The notes beneath the pieces were generated by a model. It had not been told where the DNA came from and did not search any database. It worked only from the letters and a program-made list of their open reading frames with translations. Source: Burkholderia diffusa (GTDB lineage Bacteria; Pseudomonadota; Gammaproteobacteria; Burkholderiales; Burkholderiaceae). From it: a DNA stretch of 64,000 nt. The DNA is taken from positions 992,001-1,056,000 of the forward strand of contig NZ_CP013363.1 in the NCBI RefSeq assembly GCF_001718315.1. The letters run 5' to 3'. The position numbers were made by a program, and so were the translations under genes. Position 1 is the stretch's first letter. Every line of letters starts with the position of its first letter. Below, in pieces: positions 8,610 through 17,962 of the stretch.

Positions 8610-9413
8610 ATGCGGATTCCGCCGAATGTCTTCAAGGCCGCGCTCGCGCGCGGCGATGCGCAGGTCGGGCTGTGGCTCGGGCTCGCGAGTCCGTACAGCG
8701 CCGAAGTGGTCGCGGGCGCCGGTTTCGACTGGCTGCTGATCGACGGCGAACATGCGCCGAACACGGTGCCGACCATACTCGCGCAGCTGCAGGCGATCGC
8801 GCCGTATCCGTCGCATCCGGTCGTGCGCGTGCCATGGAACGATCCGGTGATCGTCAAGCAGGTGCTCGATCTCGGCGCACAGACACTGCTCGTGCCGATG
8901 GTGCAGAGCGCCGACGAGGCGCGCGCCGCGGTGGCCGCGACGCGTTATCCGCCGCACGGGATTCGCGGGGTCGGCAGTGCGTTGGCGCGTGCGTCGCGGT
9001 GGAATCGGGTTGGCGACTACCTGCACCGTGCGAACGACGAGATGGCGGTGCTCGTGCAGGTCGAGACACGCGCCGGGCTCGATGCGATTGACGCGATTGC
9101 GCGAGTCGATGGCGTCGACGGCGTGTTCATCGGGCCGGCCGATCTCGCGGCCGACCTCGGACATCTCGGCAATCCCGGGCACCCGGACGTGCAGGCGGCG
9201 ATCGACGGCGCGATCCGGGCGATCAAGGCGGCCGGGAAGGCGCCGGGCATTCTCAGTGCCGATGAGGCGGCGGCGCAGCGGTATCTGGACGCCGGCGCGT
9301 TGTTCGTCGCGGTGGGCGTCGATACGACGCTGCTGGCGCGAAGCGCGGAGCGGCTGGCGGCACGGTTCAACGGGAAGCGCGACGCGGCGAGGGCGGGGGA
9401 CGGGACGTATTGA
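8610..9413 (+). CDS. hpaI: HpaI, 4-hydroxy-2-oxoheptane-1,7-dioate aldolase
   Basis: This 267-aa class II pyruvate aldolase of the HpcH/HpaI family cleaves the HpaH product to pyruvate and succinate semialdehyde, ending the pathway. It shows [19 protein letters not shown], the metal/base region [35 protein letters not shown] and the metal-ligand stretch [13 protein letters not shown]. It is the last gene of the operon; the convergent araC-type gene ends 83 bases further on. No succinate-semialdehyde dehydrogenase or transporter gene follows. Confidence 0.93.
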   Translation: MRIPPNVFKAALARGDAQVGLWLGLASPYSAEVVAGAGFDWLLIDGEHAPNTVPTILAQLQAIAPYPSHPVVRVPWNDPVIVKQVLDLGAQTLLVPMVQSADEARAAVAATRYPPHGIRGVGSALARASRWNRVGDYLHRANDEMAVLVQVETRAGLDAIDAIARVDGVDGVFIGPADLAADLGHLGNPGHPDVQAAIDGAIRAIKAAGKAPGILSADEAAAQRYLDAGALFVAVGVDTTLLARSAERLAARFNGKRDAARAGDGTY

Positions 9414-9496
9414 GCGACGTGGCGGCGCGAAGCGGTTTGCGGCGCGGCGAGCGCTCGCTTGCCGTCATGCGGAGTCATGCGTGAGCATCGCCGCGC

Positions 9497-10288
9497 CTAT
9501 CCCGCTGCGTGCGGTTCCGCGTGCATGTATCTTCCCGGCGTCGTCCCCAGCGCACGCCGGAACATGTCGATGAACGCGCTGACGTTGTCGTATCCGAGAT
9601 CGAGTGCGATCGTCGTCACCGGCACGCCGTCGGCGATTCTCTCCAGCGCCCGCAGCAGCCGTGCCTGCTGACGCCACTGCGCGAACGTCAGCCCGGTTTC
9701 CGCAACGAAGCGGCGGCTCATCGTTCGTGCGCCGATACCGGCCCATTCGGCCCATTCCTCCAGCCGCCGGTTGTCCGCCAGATCCGCGGCGAGCGCATCC
9801 GTGATCTTCATGAGCCGCGGATCCTGCGGCCGCACCAGCCCAAGCGCTTCGGGCTCCGATGCCGCGATTTCATCGAGAATCACGTCGGCGATTCGCGTTT
9901 GCGCGGCCGTCAACGCGGTATCGCCCCAGCTTGCCGCACGCAGCACGGCTTCGCGCAGCAGCGGCGATGCGCGGATTGCGCGGGGCGTCCCTGGCAACAC
10001 CGCGCACCGCGCTTCGGCGACGAACGCCGACCAGCCGGAAATCGGCCCGAACGAGCGTAGCGAATGCCGGCAATGCGGCGGAATCCAGATCGCATGGATC
10101 GCCGGCACGACCCAGTCCTGGTCGTCGAGGCCGATCGTCAGCAATCCGCTCGACGCACCCACGAGTTGGCCGCGCGCGTGCGCATGCGACGGCGTCACGC
10201 GCGGATCGCGTTGGGACAGGACGGCGGCGACGACGAACGGGCCGTCGTCGGACGTGACGAATCGGTCGGGCAGGAGCGGATCGGACAT
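9497..10288 (-). CDS. AraC-family transcriptional regulator with N-terminal cupin
   Basis: This 263-aa protein has an N-terminal cupin-like sensor (residues about 10-90; SHAHARGQLVGASSGLLTIG and IWIPPHCRHS) and a C-terminal AraC double helix-turn-helix (about 165-260). The second unit ends ALDLGYDNVSAFIDMFRRALGTTPGRY, the AraC signature. It is divergent from the 95-aa gene and the MDR oxidoreductase across 95 bases and probably controls them. It is convergent with hpaI, so a role in the hpa operon is less likely; it lacks the features of HpaA. Confidence 0.85.
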   Translation of the reverse strand: MSDPLLPDRFVTSDDGPFVVAAVLSQRDPRVTPSHAHARGQLVGASSGLLTIGLDDQDWVVPAIHAIWIPPHCRHSLRSFGPISGWSAFVAEARCAVLPGTPRAIRASPLLREAVLRAASWGDTALTAAQTRIADVILDEIAASEPEALGLVRPQDPRLMKITDALAADLADNRRLEEWAEWAGIGARTMSRRFVAETGLTFAQWRQQARLLRALERIADGVPVTTIALDLGYDNVSAFIDMFRRALGTTPGRYMHAEPHAAG

Positions 10289-10383
10289 GGCCGGATATCG
10301 GTATCGAATGGCCGTTATACCGGAGATCGGCCGCAACCGCACGCCTACACTGCGTGCATCGATGTCAACCGGAGTGCGAGGCC

Positions 10384-10671
10384 ATGCGAGCCGAACAGAT
10401 TCTTCCCGACCATGCCGACCGGATCGAGGCCGGCGCAACGACGATCCGCAAGGGAACCGTGGGCGCGTTCCTCGTCAATGCGCGCGTGCTGACCGATCCG
10501 GGCGCATCGCCCGCCGAGCACGCGACGGCCGAAGCCGACGTCATCGAGGCATTGCCCGCGTTGCGCGCGATCGGATTGTTTGAAGTGCTTGAGGTGCGCG
10601 ACCCGGCGCTGCGCGCATGGATCGACGCAGGGCAAGGGGCGCGGGCTGTCCATTCGAGGAAGTCGACATGA
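10384..10671 (+). CDS. Small protein of unknown function coupled to an oxidoreductase (95 aa)
   Basis: No family is recognised. The 95-aa product begins MRAEQILPDHADRIEAGATT and contains RKGTVGAFLVNARVLTDP and a C-terminal block ALRAIGLFEVLEVRDPALRAW. It has no cysteine, signal peptide or membrane segment. CCGGAG upstream supports the ATG at 10384. The stop overlaps the start of the downstream MDR gene (ATGA), so the two are coupled and probably act together under the divergent AraC regulator. Confidence 0.7.
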   Translation: MRAEQILPDHADRIEAGATTIRKGTVGAFLVNARVLTDPGASPAEHATAEADVIEALPALRAIGLFEVLEVRDPALRAWIDAGQGARAVHSRKST

Positions 10672-11630
10672 AAGCAGCAGTCGTGACGGGCGTTGGCGAG
10701 CGTCCCGCATACCTGACGTTCGACGCGCCGCGCGCGACGGCCGGCCATCGGGTGATCCAGGTGACGGCATCCGCGCTGAGCCGACTCGCTCAGGGGCGCG
10801 CGGCGGGCACGCATTATTCGGCTGGCGCAGGTTATCCGTTCGTCGCCGGCGTGGACGGTGTCGGGTACGGCGACGACGGTCAGCGCGTGTACTTCTTCGG
10901 TGCGCCGGCGCCGTTCGGCGCAATGGCGGAGTGCACGATCGTGCCCGACGCGCAGTGCGTGCCGTTGCCGGACGACCTCGACGACGTCACGGCCGCGGCG
11001 ATCGCGATTCCGGGCATGTCATCGTGGGCGGCGCTGACCGAACGCGCGCGGCTCGTGGCGGGCGAGACGGTGCTCGTCAACGGCGCGACGGGCACGTCCG
11101 GGCGGCTGGCCGTGCGGATCGCGAAGCATCTCGGCGCGGCCAAGGTAATCGCGACGGGCCGCAACGCGGCCGCGCTGCACGCGTTGCTGAATGCCGGCGC
11201 GGACGCCGTCGTGTCGCTGCAGCAGGACGATGCGCATCTGGCGCGGATGCTCGAACCGCATTTCCGCGAGGGCGTGGATGTCGTACTCGATTATTTGTGG
11301 GGTGCCAGCGCGCAGGCGCTGCTGGTTGCCGGCGCGAAGGCGACCCGCGCCGGCCGCCGGCTGCGCTTCGTGCAGATCGGCTCGATCGGCGGCGCGGACG
11401 TGGTGTTGCCCGGTGCCGTACTGCGCGCCACCGCGATCGAGCTGATGGGTAGCGGGCTCGGCAGCGTGTCGCTGCCGCGTTTGCTCGCGTCGGTACGTGG
11501 CGTGTTCGGCGCGATCCGGCCGGCGGGTCTCGCGATCGCCACGCGTATCGTGCCGCTTTCGGCGGTTGGCGAACACTGGGGCGATGCGGACAGTTCGGTG
11601 CGTCCGGTGTTCACGATGCGCGGCGAGTGA
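10668..11630 (+). CDS. Zinc-independent medium-chain dehydrogenase/quinone oxidoreductase-like protein
   Basis: This 320-aa MDR protein has a GroES-like N-terminal domain and a Rossmann domain with the cofactor-binding pattern VLVNGATGTSGRLAVRIAKHLG (residues about 133-154). The zinc-binding residues of alcohol dehydrogenases are missing, as in the QOR subfamily, which transfers hydride from NADPH to quinones or enones. The sequence GVDGVGYGDDGQRVYFFG replaces the usual zinc-site region. It overlaps the 95-aa gene by four bases. The substrate is not deducible. Confidence 0.82.
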   Translation: MKAAVVTGVGERPAYLTFDAPRATAGHRVIQVTASALSRLAQGRAAGTHYSAGAGYPFVAGVDGVGYGDDGQRVYFFGAPAPFGAMAECTIVPDAQCVPLPDDLDDVTAAAIAIPGMSSWAALTERARLVAGETVLVNGATGTSGRLAVRIAKHLGAAKVIATGRNAAALHALLNAGADAVVSLQQDDAHLARMLEPHFREGVDVVLDYLWGASAQALLVAGAKATRAGRRLRFVQIGSIGGADVVLPGAVLRATAIELMGSGLGSVSLPRLLASVRGVFGAIRPAGLAIATRIVPLSAVGEHWGDADSSVRPVFTMRGE

Positions 11631-11774
11631 GCGGCGATTGGAACGATGCTTGAAACGGCGCGAACCATGGACGGCGCGGGGGGCAACCATGCGGCAACCG
11701 CCGGCTGCCCGCCGTCATTGAGCAGAGCGTTGCGCGGCAGAGGGCGGCCGGCCGACCGCCCGCCTGCCCGGGCA

Positions 11775-12848
11775 TCAGAACCGCTGCTGAATCCCTGCCG
11801 TCACCCCGACCTGCGTGGTGCCATACCCGGCGAAATCCCGCGACACGCCGACCTTCTGGTCATGCTTCGCGATCGCGAACGCGCCGGCCGCGTACAGCAC
11901 CGTGCGCTTCGACAGCGCGTAGTTCGCGCGCATCGACACCAACGTCGGATCGGCATCGCTGCCGCCCTTGACGTTCTGGTGATAGACAGCGGCGATCAGC
12001 GAGAACGCCGGCGTGAACTGGTACGACCCGCCGACCCAGTACGTGTCGCTCAACTGGTTCGCCGCCGTGGTGCGGAACGTGCGCTTGTAGTTGCGATAGC
12101 CGGCCATCGTCTTCAGGTTGCCGAAGTCGTAGCTCAAGCCCGCGTGGATGCCCTGGATGTAGTTGACGGTATCGGCCGGCGTGACGCTGTCGGCCGCGCC
12201 GTTCTGCCGGTCGAACGTGAGCACCGCCGCGAACGGGCCGGTCTCGTAACCGAGCGCGAAGTCGTATTTCGAGCTGGTCTTCACGCTGCCCGGCACGTTG
12301 CCGAAGCCGTACATCGCACCGAACTTCACGCCGCTGAATTCCCCGTCGTAGCGCACCGCGTTCGACGAGCGCGTAAACATGCCGTCCTTGCGGCCGCCCG
12401 TTGCCATCGACGATGTCGCCCACGAGTAGTTTTGCGCGTAACCCATCGGATCGAACGGCAGCATGTAGTCGTACGTGACTGTGTAGTTGCGGCCGAGCGT
12501 CAGCTCGCCCCATTTGCCTTTCAGGCCGACCGTCGCGCGGCGCGCGAAGATCGAGTCGGGGCCGTCGTCGAACGCGCCGTTCGCGAGATCGATGCCGCTT
12601 TCGAGGCGGAACACGGCCTTCAGCCCGCCGCCGAGATCCTCGACGCCACGCAAGCCCCAGCGCGACGTGTTCTTGTTGCCCGACTTCAGCTTGACGGAAC
12701 TGCCGCCCTCCGGCGCCGCATGGTTCGTGTATTCGATGCCGGCATCCATGATCCCGTACATCGTGACCGACGACTGCGCGTGCACGGCAGGGGCCGCGAT
12801 GCATGCCGCGGCGGCCGAGCTGGTGAGGACTGCTGCGCGAAATTTCAT
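11775..12848 (-). CDS. Gram-negative porin (OmpC/Omp38 family)
   Basis: This 357-aa outer-membrane beta-barrel is of the burkholderial porin type. A signal peptide (MKFRAAVLTSSAAAACIAAPAVHA) is followed by QSSVTMYGIMDAGIEY, the family's first strand. Conserved blocks SRWGLRGVEDLGGGLKAVFRLESG and the terminal aromatic residue (QQRF) for barrel assembly are present. The start is the Met of the signal peptide; a 31-residue upstream extension is rejected. It lies 138 bases after the ABC ATPase gene on the same strand and could be the outer-membrane entry for that importer's substrate. Confidence 0.9.
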   Translation of the reverse strand: MKFRAAVLTSSAAAACIAAPAVHAQSSVTMYGIMDAGIEYTNHAAPEGGSSVKLKSGNKNTSRWGLRGVEDLGGGLKAVFRLESGIDLANGAFDDGPDSIFARRATVGLKGKWGELTLGRNYTVTYDYMLPFDPMGYAQNYSWATSSMATGGRKDGMFTRSSNAVRYDGEFSGVKFGAMYGFGNVPGSVKTSSKYDFALGYETGPFAAVLTFDRQNGAADSVTPADTVNYIQGIHAGLSYDFGNLKTMAGYRNYKRTFRTTAANQLSDTYWVGGSYQFTPAFSLIAAVYHQNVKGGSDADPTLVSMRANYALSKRTVLYAAGAFAIAKHDQKVGVSRDFAGYGTTQVGVTAGIQQRF

Positions 12849-12986
12849 TGACGACGTCTCCTGATTTATTGTGGGTTGGGTGAAACAGGTGTGAAGCGGT
12901 CGCGGCGGACGCTGAACGCTTGCGCCGGACCAGCGTGTCATTGCCTTGCTCGACGTGCGCGGCGCACGGCGTGCGTCGCGCCCGGG

Positions 12987-14054
12987 TCAGCCCGCTTTCG
13001 CGAACGCCCAGCAGTCGTTGGTCGGGAATTCGATCCAGTGCTTGCCGGCCGCGCGCGGCACGTGGCCGAACGCGCGCAGGCGCATCTCGCCGCAATGGAA
13101 CAGGTATTCCCAGCGATCGCCGAGATACATCGACGTGACGAGATCGGCTTGCAGCCGGTTCGCGCCCGGGCCGTCGGCGACCTGCACGCGTTCGAGGCGT
13201 ATCACGGCCTGCGCGTCCTGGCCCGGTGCGAACGTGTCGCGGGCCAGCGCCTGCAGCTCCCAGCCGTCGCCGGCGAGCGTCACGCGTTCGCCGTCGACGG
13301 CCGCGACGCGCGCGTCGATGCGGTTGTTGCTGCCCATGAACTCGGCCGTATACAGCGAGCGCGGTGCGCCATACAGCTCGGCGGGTGTGCCTTCCTGTTC
13401 GATGCGGCCGTTGCGCAACAGCAGGATGCGATCGGACATCGCCATCGCTTCGGTCTGGTCGTGCGTCACGCACAGCGCCGACAGCCCGAGCGACACGATC
13501 AGCTCGCGCAGCCAAGCACGCGCTTCCTCGCGCAGCTTCGCATCGAGGTTCGACAGCGGCTCGTCGAGCAGGATCACCGGCGGGTTGTAGACGAGCGCGC
13601 GGGCGATCGCGACGCGCTGCTGCTGGCCGCCCGACAGCTGATGCGGAAAGCGTTCGGCGAGATGGCCGAGGCCGAGCTGGTCGAGTGCGGTCTGCACGCG
13701 GCGCTTCTGCTCGGCAGGCGCGACGCGGCGCAGCTTCAGCCCATAGCCGACGTTGTCGGCGACGGTGCGGTGCGGCCACAGCGCGTACGACTGGAACACG
13801 AGGCCGAGGGAGCGCTGTTCGACCGGCAGGTCGACGTGCCGGACGCCGTCGAAGAACACGCGGTCGTCGAGCTGGATGCGTCCGTCGGACGGCTGTTCGA
13901 GGCCGGCCACCGCGCGCAGCAGCGTGGTCTTGCCGCTGCCCGATGCGCCGAGCAGGCACACGACTTCGCCGGCCTTCAGTTCGAACGACACGCCCTTGAG
14001 GATCGGGTTCGCGCCATAGCTGAGATGCAGGTCGTCGACGATGAGCTTATCCAT
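12987..14054 (-). CDS. ABC importer ATPase, FbpC/PotA type
   Basis: This 355-aa ATPase has Walker A GASGSGKTT (about 36-44), Q-loop VFQSYALWPHRTV, signature LSGGQQQR, Walker B VILLDEP and the H-loop VTHDQTEA. A C-terminal TOBE-like regulatory region follows (about 245-355). It overlaps the permease gene by 8 bases. The family includes transporters for ferric iron, polyamines, 2-aminoethylphosphonate and sugar phosphates, so the substrate is open. Confidence 0.88.
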   Translation of the reverse strand: MDKLIVDDLHLSYGANPILKGVSFELKAGEVVCLLGASGSGKTTLLRAVAGLEQPSDGRIQLDDRVFFDGVRHVDLPVEQRSLGLVFQSYALWPHRTVADNVGYGLKLRRVAPAEQKRRVQTALDQLGLGHLAERFPHQLSGGQQQRVAIARALVYNPPVILLDEPLSNLDAKLREEARAWLRELIVSLGLSALCVTHDQTEAMAMSDRILLLRNGRIEQEGTPAELYGAPRSLYTAEFMGSNNRIDARVAAVDGERVTLAGDGWELQALARDTFAPGQDAQAVIRLERVQVADGPGANRLQADLVTSMYLGDRWEYLFHCGEMRLRAFGHVPRAAGKHWIEFPTNDCWAFAKAG

Positions 14055-15819
14055 GAAGTTTCACTCCGAAGCGCAGGGCCACGCCGAGACCGGCGCCGAC
14101 CATCGCGATGTTGATGACAGAGAGCGCGGCAACCTGGTCGACGGCGCCGGTCGCCCACAGCGACACGAGCAGCGCGCCGATCACTTCGGTGCCGGGCGAC
14201 AGCAGGTAGACGGCGGTCGAGTATTCGCGCTCGAAGATCATGAAGATCAGGAGCCACGCGGCGAGCAGGCCGAAGCGCACGAGCGGCAGCGTCACGTCGA
14301 GCGACACGCGGCTGCGCGTCGCGCCGACGCTGCGGCCGGCTTCCTCGAGTTCGGGGCCGACCTGCAGCAGCGCGCTCTGAATGAGCCGCATCCCGTATGC
14401 GAGCCACACGACCGTGTACGCGATCCAGATGCTCCACATCGAGTTCTTCAGCTCGCGCAAGCCGGGGACGAACAGGAAGATCCACAGGAATGCGAGACCG
14501 GCGAGCAGGCCGGGTACCGCGCGCGGCAGCAGCACGAGGTAGTCGAGCAGTTTCGTCGCCCAGTCGTGGCGTCGGTGGCCGGCGAACGCGACGAGCGAGT
14601 AGAAGCCGATCGCGAGCGCGCCGCCGATCACGCCGATGCCGAGCGTGTTGATGATTGCGCGCACGAGATTGTCCTGCTCGAACAGCTCGATGAAGTTCGA
14701 CAGCGTCAGCACTTCGGCGAGCGCGACACCTTCGCCCCAGTTCGTCACGAATGCACGCAGCACGATGCCGGAAATCGGCACGATCACCGTCAGCATCAGC
14801 CACAGCGCGACGATCGCGAGCGCGACCCAGCGCCATGCGCCGAGCGGCAGCACCGTCGCGCGACCGGCCTTTCCCTTCACCGTGACGAAGCGGTTCGCGG
14901 TCTTCAGTAGGCGGCGCTGCAGCAGCACGAGCGGGAAGGTGATCGCGACGATGCACACCGCGACCGCGGCCATCAGGTGATACGACGGCACGCCGAGCTT
15001 GTTGGTCAGCTTGTACAGGTAGGTGGCGAGCACGAGATGGCCTTCCGGATCGCCTAGCACGAGCGGTAGCCCGAACACCTCGAAACCGAGGAAGAACACG
15101 AGCACGCCTGCGAACAGCAGCGCGGGCATGGTCATCGGCAGGCTCACGTCGAGCGCGACGCGGAACGGGCGGGCGCCCGTCACGCGCGCGGCTTCCTCGA
15201 CGTCCGAGCCGAGGTTGCGCAGCGCGGCCGACGAGTACAGGTACACGTGCGGTACGTGCGTGAGGCCGACGATCACCGTGATCGCGAAGATCGAATAGAC
15301 GTTCCACGGCACGTTCTGCACCCCGAACAGTTCCTTGAACCACACGGAGTAGAAGCCGACCGGGCCGGCCGCGACCACGTAGCCGAACGCGAGCACCATC
15401 GGCGACACGAACACCGGCGTGAGCAGCAACGGTTCGAGCCAGCGGCGGCCGGGCAAGTCGGTGCGGACCATCAGGAACGCGAGAATGCCGCCGAGCGGGA
15501 TCGAGATGAACAGCATCCCGCCGGCGATGATGAACGAGTTCTTCACGGCCGACCAGAAGTCCGGGTCGGTGAAGATGAAGCGGAAGCCTTCGATGCCGAG
15601 CGTCTTGTTCGCGTCGAAGAACGGCGCGGACAGCAGGCTCTGGAACAGGATGAAGCCGAGCGGCAGTGCGACCGCGACGGTGAGCACCGCGATGACGATC
15701 CAGCGCAGCATGCCGGCGAGCGGCTGCAGGCCGTTGGCCGGCAGCGCGGGAATCGCGCTGCCCGGGCCGGTGGTGGGCGGGACGGCCGGCGCCGTTCCGC
15801 GTGTGCTGGTTGAAAGCAT
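14047..15819 (-). CDS. ABC importer permease, fused FbpB type with two transmembrane domains
   Basis: This 590-aa inner-membrane protein has two homologous permease halves, as in FbpB. Each half carries an EAA loop: EEAARVTGARPFRVALDVSLPMTMPA and EEAGRSVGATRSRVSLDVTLPLVRFG contact the ATPase. About 12 hydrophobic segments are evident, beginning with LRWIVIAVLTVAVALPLGFILF. A proline-rich cytoplasmic N-terminus precedes them. It overlaps the downstream ATPase gene and follows the binding-protein gene after 115 bases that hold a large hairpin. Confidence 0.9.
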   Translation of the reverse strand: MLSTSTRGTAPAVPPTTGPGSAIPALPANGLQPLAGMLRWIVIAVLTVAVALPLGFILFQSLLSAPFFDANKTLGIEGFRFIFTDPDFWSAVKNSFIIAGGMLFISIPLGGILAFLMVRTDLPGRRWLEPLLLTPVFVSPMVLAFGYVVAAGPVGFYSVWFKELFGVQNVPWNVYSIFAITVIVGLTHVPHVYLYSSAALRNLGSDVEEAARVTGARPFRVALDVSLPMTMPALLFAGVLVFFLGFEVFGLPLVLGDPEGHLVLATYLYKLTNKLGVPSYHLMAAVAVCIVAITFPLVLLQRRLLKTANRFVTVKGKAGRATVLPLGAWRWVALAIVALWLMLTVIVPISGIVLRAFVTNWGEGVALAEVLTLSNFIELFEQDNLVRAIINTLGIGVIGGALAIGFYSLVAFAGHRRHDWATKLLDYLVLLPRAVPGLLAGLAFLWIFLFVPGLRELKNSMWSIWIAYTVVWLAYGMRLIQSALLQVGPELEEAGRSVGATRSRVSLDVTLPLVRFGLLAAWLLIFMIFEREYSTAVYLLSPGTEVIGALLVSLWATGAVDQVAALSVINIAMVGAGLGVALRFGVKLHG

Positions 15820-15874
15820 GAGTTCACCCCTGCGGCCATCCGGATGGCCGCCTCTAGGAAGTCGGTAAGGGGAA

Positions 15875-15906
15875 GGGCCGCCCGCGCGACGCGCGGCGGG
15901 CGGCCC
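15875..15906 (-). other. G+C-rich intergenic hairpin between binding-protein and permease genes
   Basis: GGGCCGCCCGC (15875-15885) and GCGGGCGGCCC (15896-15906) pair perfectly over 11 bp around a 10-base loop. There is no T-run, so it is more likely an mRNA stabiliser or partial attenuator that favours the binding protein over the membrane components than a full terminator. Confidence 0.6.
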
Positions 15907-15934
15907 GTGGTCAGCGGTTTAGCTGATCAGCGGA

Positions 15935-17035
15935 TCAGCGCTTGATCGCCTGCTGCCATTGCCTCAGGAACGCAAGCCGCTTCGACTGGTCGAGATAGAC
16001 GAGCAGGCCGGTGCCGATCTGGATCGGCTTCAGCGAATCGCCGAGTTCCTTCGTGAGACTCGCGGCCGACGTTTCGCCCGTCACGTCCGCGCGGATCGCG
16101 TACAGGTTCGCCTGGTTCGCGATCAGCGTCTGGCCGCGCTGCGACAGCAGGTAGTCGACCCAAAGCTTCGCGGCGTTCGGATTCTTCGCCTTCTTCGAGA
16201 TCGTGGCCAGGCGGCTCACGACTTGTGTGTAGTCCTTCGGAAACACGTAGCCGATCGACTTGTCCTTCTTCGCCTTCGCGTACGCATAGGAGCCGATGAT
16301 GTTGTAGCCGATCAGGTTCTCGCCGGACGAAATGCGCTCCATCATCGCGCCGGTGCTCGACTGCAGCTTCGGACCGGTCGCGCCGATCGCCTTCACCAGC
16401 TCCCACGTGACCTTCTCGTTCACGTGCGCGTCCTGCGTCAGGTAGTTGAAGCCGACACCCGACTTCTCGATGTCGTAGGTCGTGACCTTGCCCTTGAACT
16501 TGTCGGCTTGCGTGGTGAGCAGCTTGATGAGGTCGGCGCGCGTCTTCGGCACCTCGTTCTCGGGAATCAGGCGCTTGTTGTAGACGATCGCGAGCGGCTC
16601 GAACGTCGTGCCGTATGCCTGCTTCTGGTATTGCGCCCATTGCGGCACGTGCGCGCTTTCGGGCGAATCGTACGATGCCATCAGGCCGTCGTTGACGAGC
16701 TTGACCTGCAGGTCCATCGCCGAGCTCCACAGCACGTCGGCACTCGTGCTGCTCGCCGCGTTCTCGCTGATGTAGCGGTTGTACAGCTCGGTGCTGTTCA
16801 TGTCGTTGTACTCGACCTTCACGCCGTACAGGCTTTCGAAGTCCTTGATCAGCGGCCGCACGAGGCCCGTGTCGGTCGTCGAGTAGACGATCAGCTTGCC
16901 TTCCTTCTTCGCGGCGTCGACGACGCCTTGGTAGTTACCCGGATACCCGGCCGGAACCTGTGCGACGGCGGCGCCGGCGGCGGCGCCCAGGACGATCGCC
17001 AGCGCGGCGACGAGCTGCTTCGGTGCAAACGGCAT
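15935..17035 (-). CDS. ABC importer periplasmic binding protein, FbpA/AfuA-like
   Basis: This 366-aa protein has a Sec signal peptide (MPFAPKQLVAALAIVLGAAAGAAVAQ) and the fold-type blocks of iron/phosphonate/sugar-phosphate binding proteins: AAKKEGKLIVYSTTD, LIKDFESLYGVKVEYNDMNSTE and NPNAAKLWVDYLLSQRGQ. It delivers substrate to the adjacent permease. It is the first gene of the minus-strand operon and is divergent from a two-component system across 125 bases, so that pair is the likely regulator. The iron-coordinating double tyrosine of ferric-binding proteins is not obvious, which argues for another ligand. Confidence 0.86.
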   Translation of the reverse strand: MPFAPKQLVAALAIVLGAAAGAAVAQVPAGYPGNYQGVVDAAKKEGKLIVYSTTDTGLVRPLIKDFESLYGVKVEYNDMNSTELYNRYISENAASSTSADVLWSSAMDLQVKLVNDGLMASYDSPESAHVPQWAQYQKQAYGTTFEPLAIVYNKRLIPENEVPKTRADLIKLLTTQADKFKGKVTTYDIEKSGVGFNYLTQDAHVNEKVTWELVKAIGATGPKLQSSTGAMMERISSGENLIGYNIIGSYAYAKAKKDKSIGYVFPKDYTQVVSRLATISKKAKNPNAAKLWVDYLLSQRGQTLIANQANLYAIRADVTGETSAASLTKELGDSLKPIQIGTGLLVYLDQSKRLAFLRQWQQAIKR

Positions 17036-17160
17036 GTCTTCCTCCAGTGATGCGTGTGTGTTGTTCGAGTGACGCGGATGTTAATTGCGGGGCACTTTCA
17101 GCCTGCTTTCATTTCGGTTCACAATAGCGTCCTTTGTGTCATGGATTTCCCGAGGTCCCC

Positions 17161-17835
17161 ATGCGTGTGCTGCTCGTCGAAGACAACCCGAACCTGGCGC
17201 AGTCGCTGAACGACGCGCTGAGCGCCGCGCGTTTCGCGGTCGATCACATGGCGGACGGGGAGGCGGCGGACCACGTGCTGCGCACGCAGGACTACGCGCT
17301 GGTGATCCTCGATCTCGGGCTGCCGAAGCTCGACGGGCTCGAGGTGCTGCGTCGGTTGCGCGCGCGCCGCAATCCGGTGCCGGTGCTGATCCTCACCGCG
17401 CACGGCTCGGTCGAGGACCGCGTGAAAGGCCTCGATCTCGGCGCCGACGACTATCTCGCGAAGCCGTTCGAGCTGACCGAACTGGAGGCGCGCGCCCGCG
17501 CGCTGATCCGACGCAGCCACGGCCACGAGCATTCGCGGGTCGAATGCGGGCCGCTTTCGTATGACAGTATCGACCGCAGCTTCCACCTCGCCGGCGAAGC
17601 GCTGCCGCTTACGCCGCGCGAGCGCTCGGTGCTGGAGGTGCTGATCCTGCGCAACGGCCGCGCGATCAACAAGGAGACGCTCTCGGAGAAGATCTTCGGG
17701 CTCGACGAGTCGGTCAACGCGGACGCGATCGAGATCTACGTATATCGGCTGCGCAAGAAACTGGAGAACACCGGCGTCGCGATCGTCACGCTGCGCGGGC
17801 TCGGCTATCTGCTCGAAGCGAAGGCCGCCGGATGA
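17161..17835 (+). CDS. OmpR-family response regulator (TctD-like)
   Basis: This 224-aa protein has a receiver domain (1-115) with the acidic pocket VLLVEDN, phospho-acceptor Asp in VILDLGLPKLDG, Thr in ILTAHGSVEDR and Lys in DDYLAKPF. A C-terminal winged helix (about 125-220) carries PLTPRERSVLEVLILRNGR and VYRLRKKLENTGVAIVTLRGLGYLL. It begins MRVLLVEDN; an upstream in-frame Met lacks a ribosome binding site. It is paired with the histidine kinase 127 bases downstream and is divergent from the ABC importer it may control. Confidence 0.9.
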   Translation: MRVLLVEDNPNLAQSLNDALSAARFAVDHMADGEAADHVLRTQDYALVILDLGLPKLDGLEVLRRLRARRNPVPVLILTAHGSVEDRVKGLDLGADDYLAKPFELTELEARARALIRRSHGHEHSRVECGPLSYDSIDRSFHLAGEALPLTPRERSVLEVLILRNGRAINKETLSEKIFGLDESVNADAIEIYVYRLRKKLENTGVAIVTLRGLGYLLEAKAAG

Positions 17836-17962
17836 ACCCACCCCGCGCTCCCTTTCCCTGCACGAGACCGGAGCACGCGCCGGAGCGTCATTCCGGATCG
17901 GCATGCCCGCTGCGCGCCGAGGGCGCGCATGCCGCGCTTGCGGCGGCCCGGCGGGGCGCACG

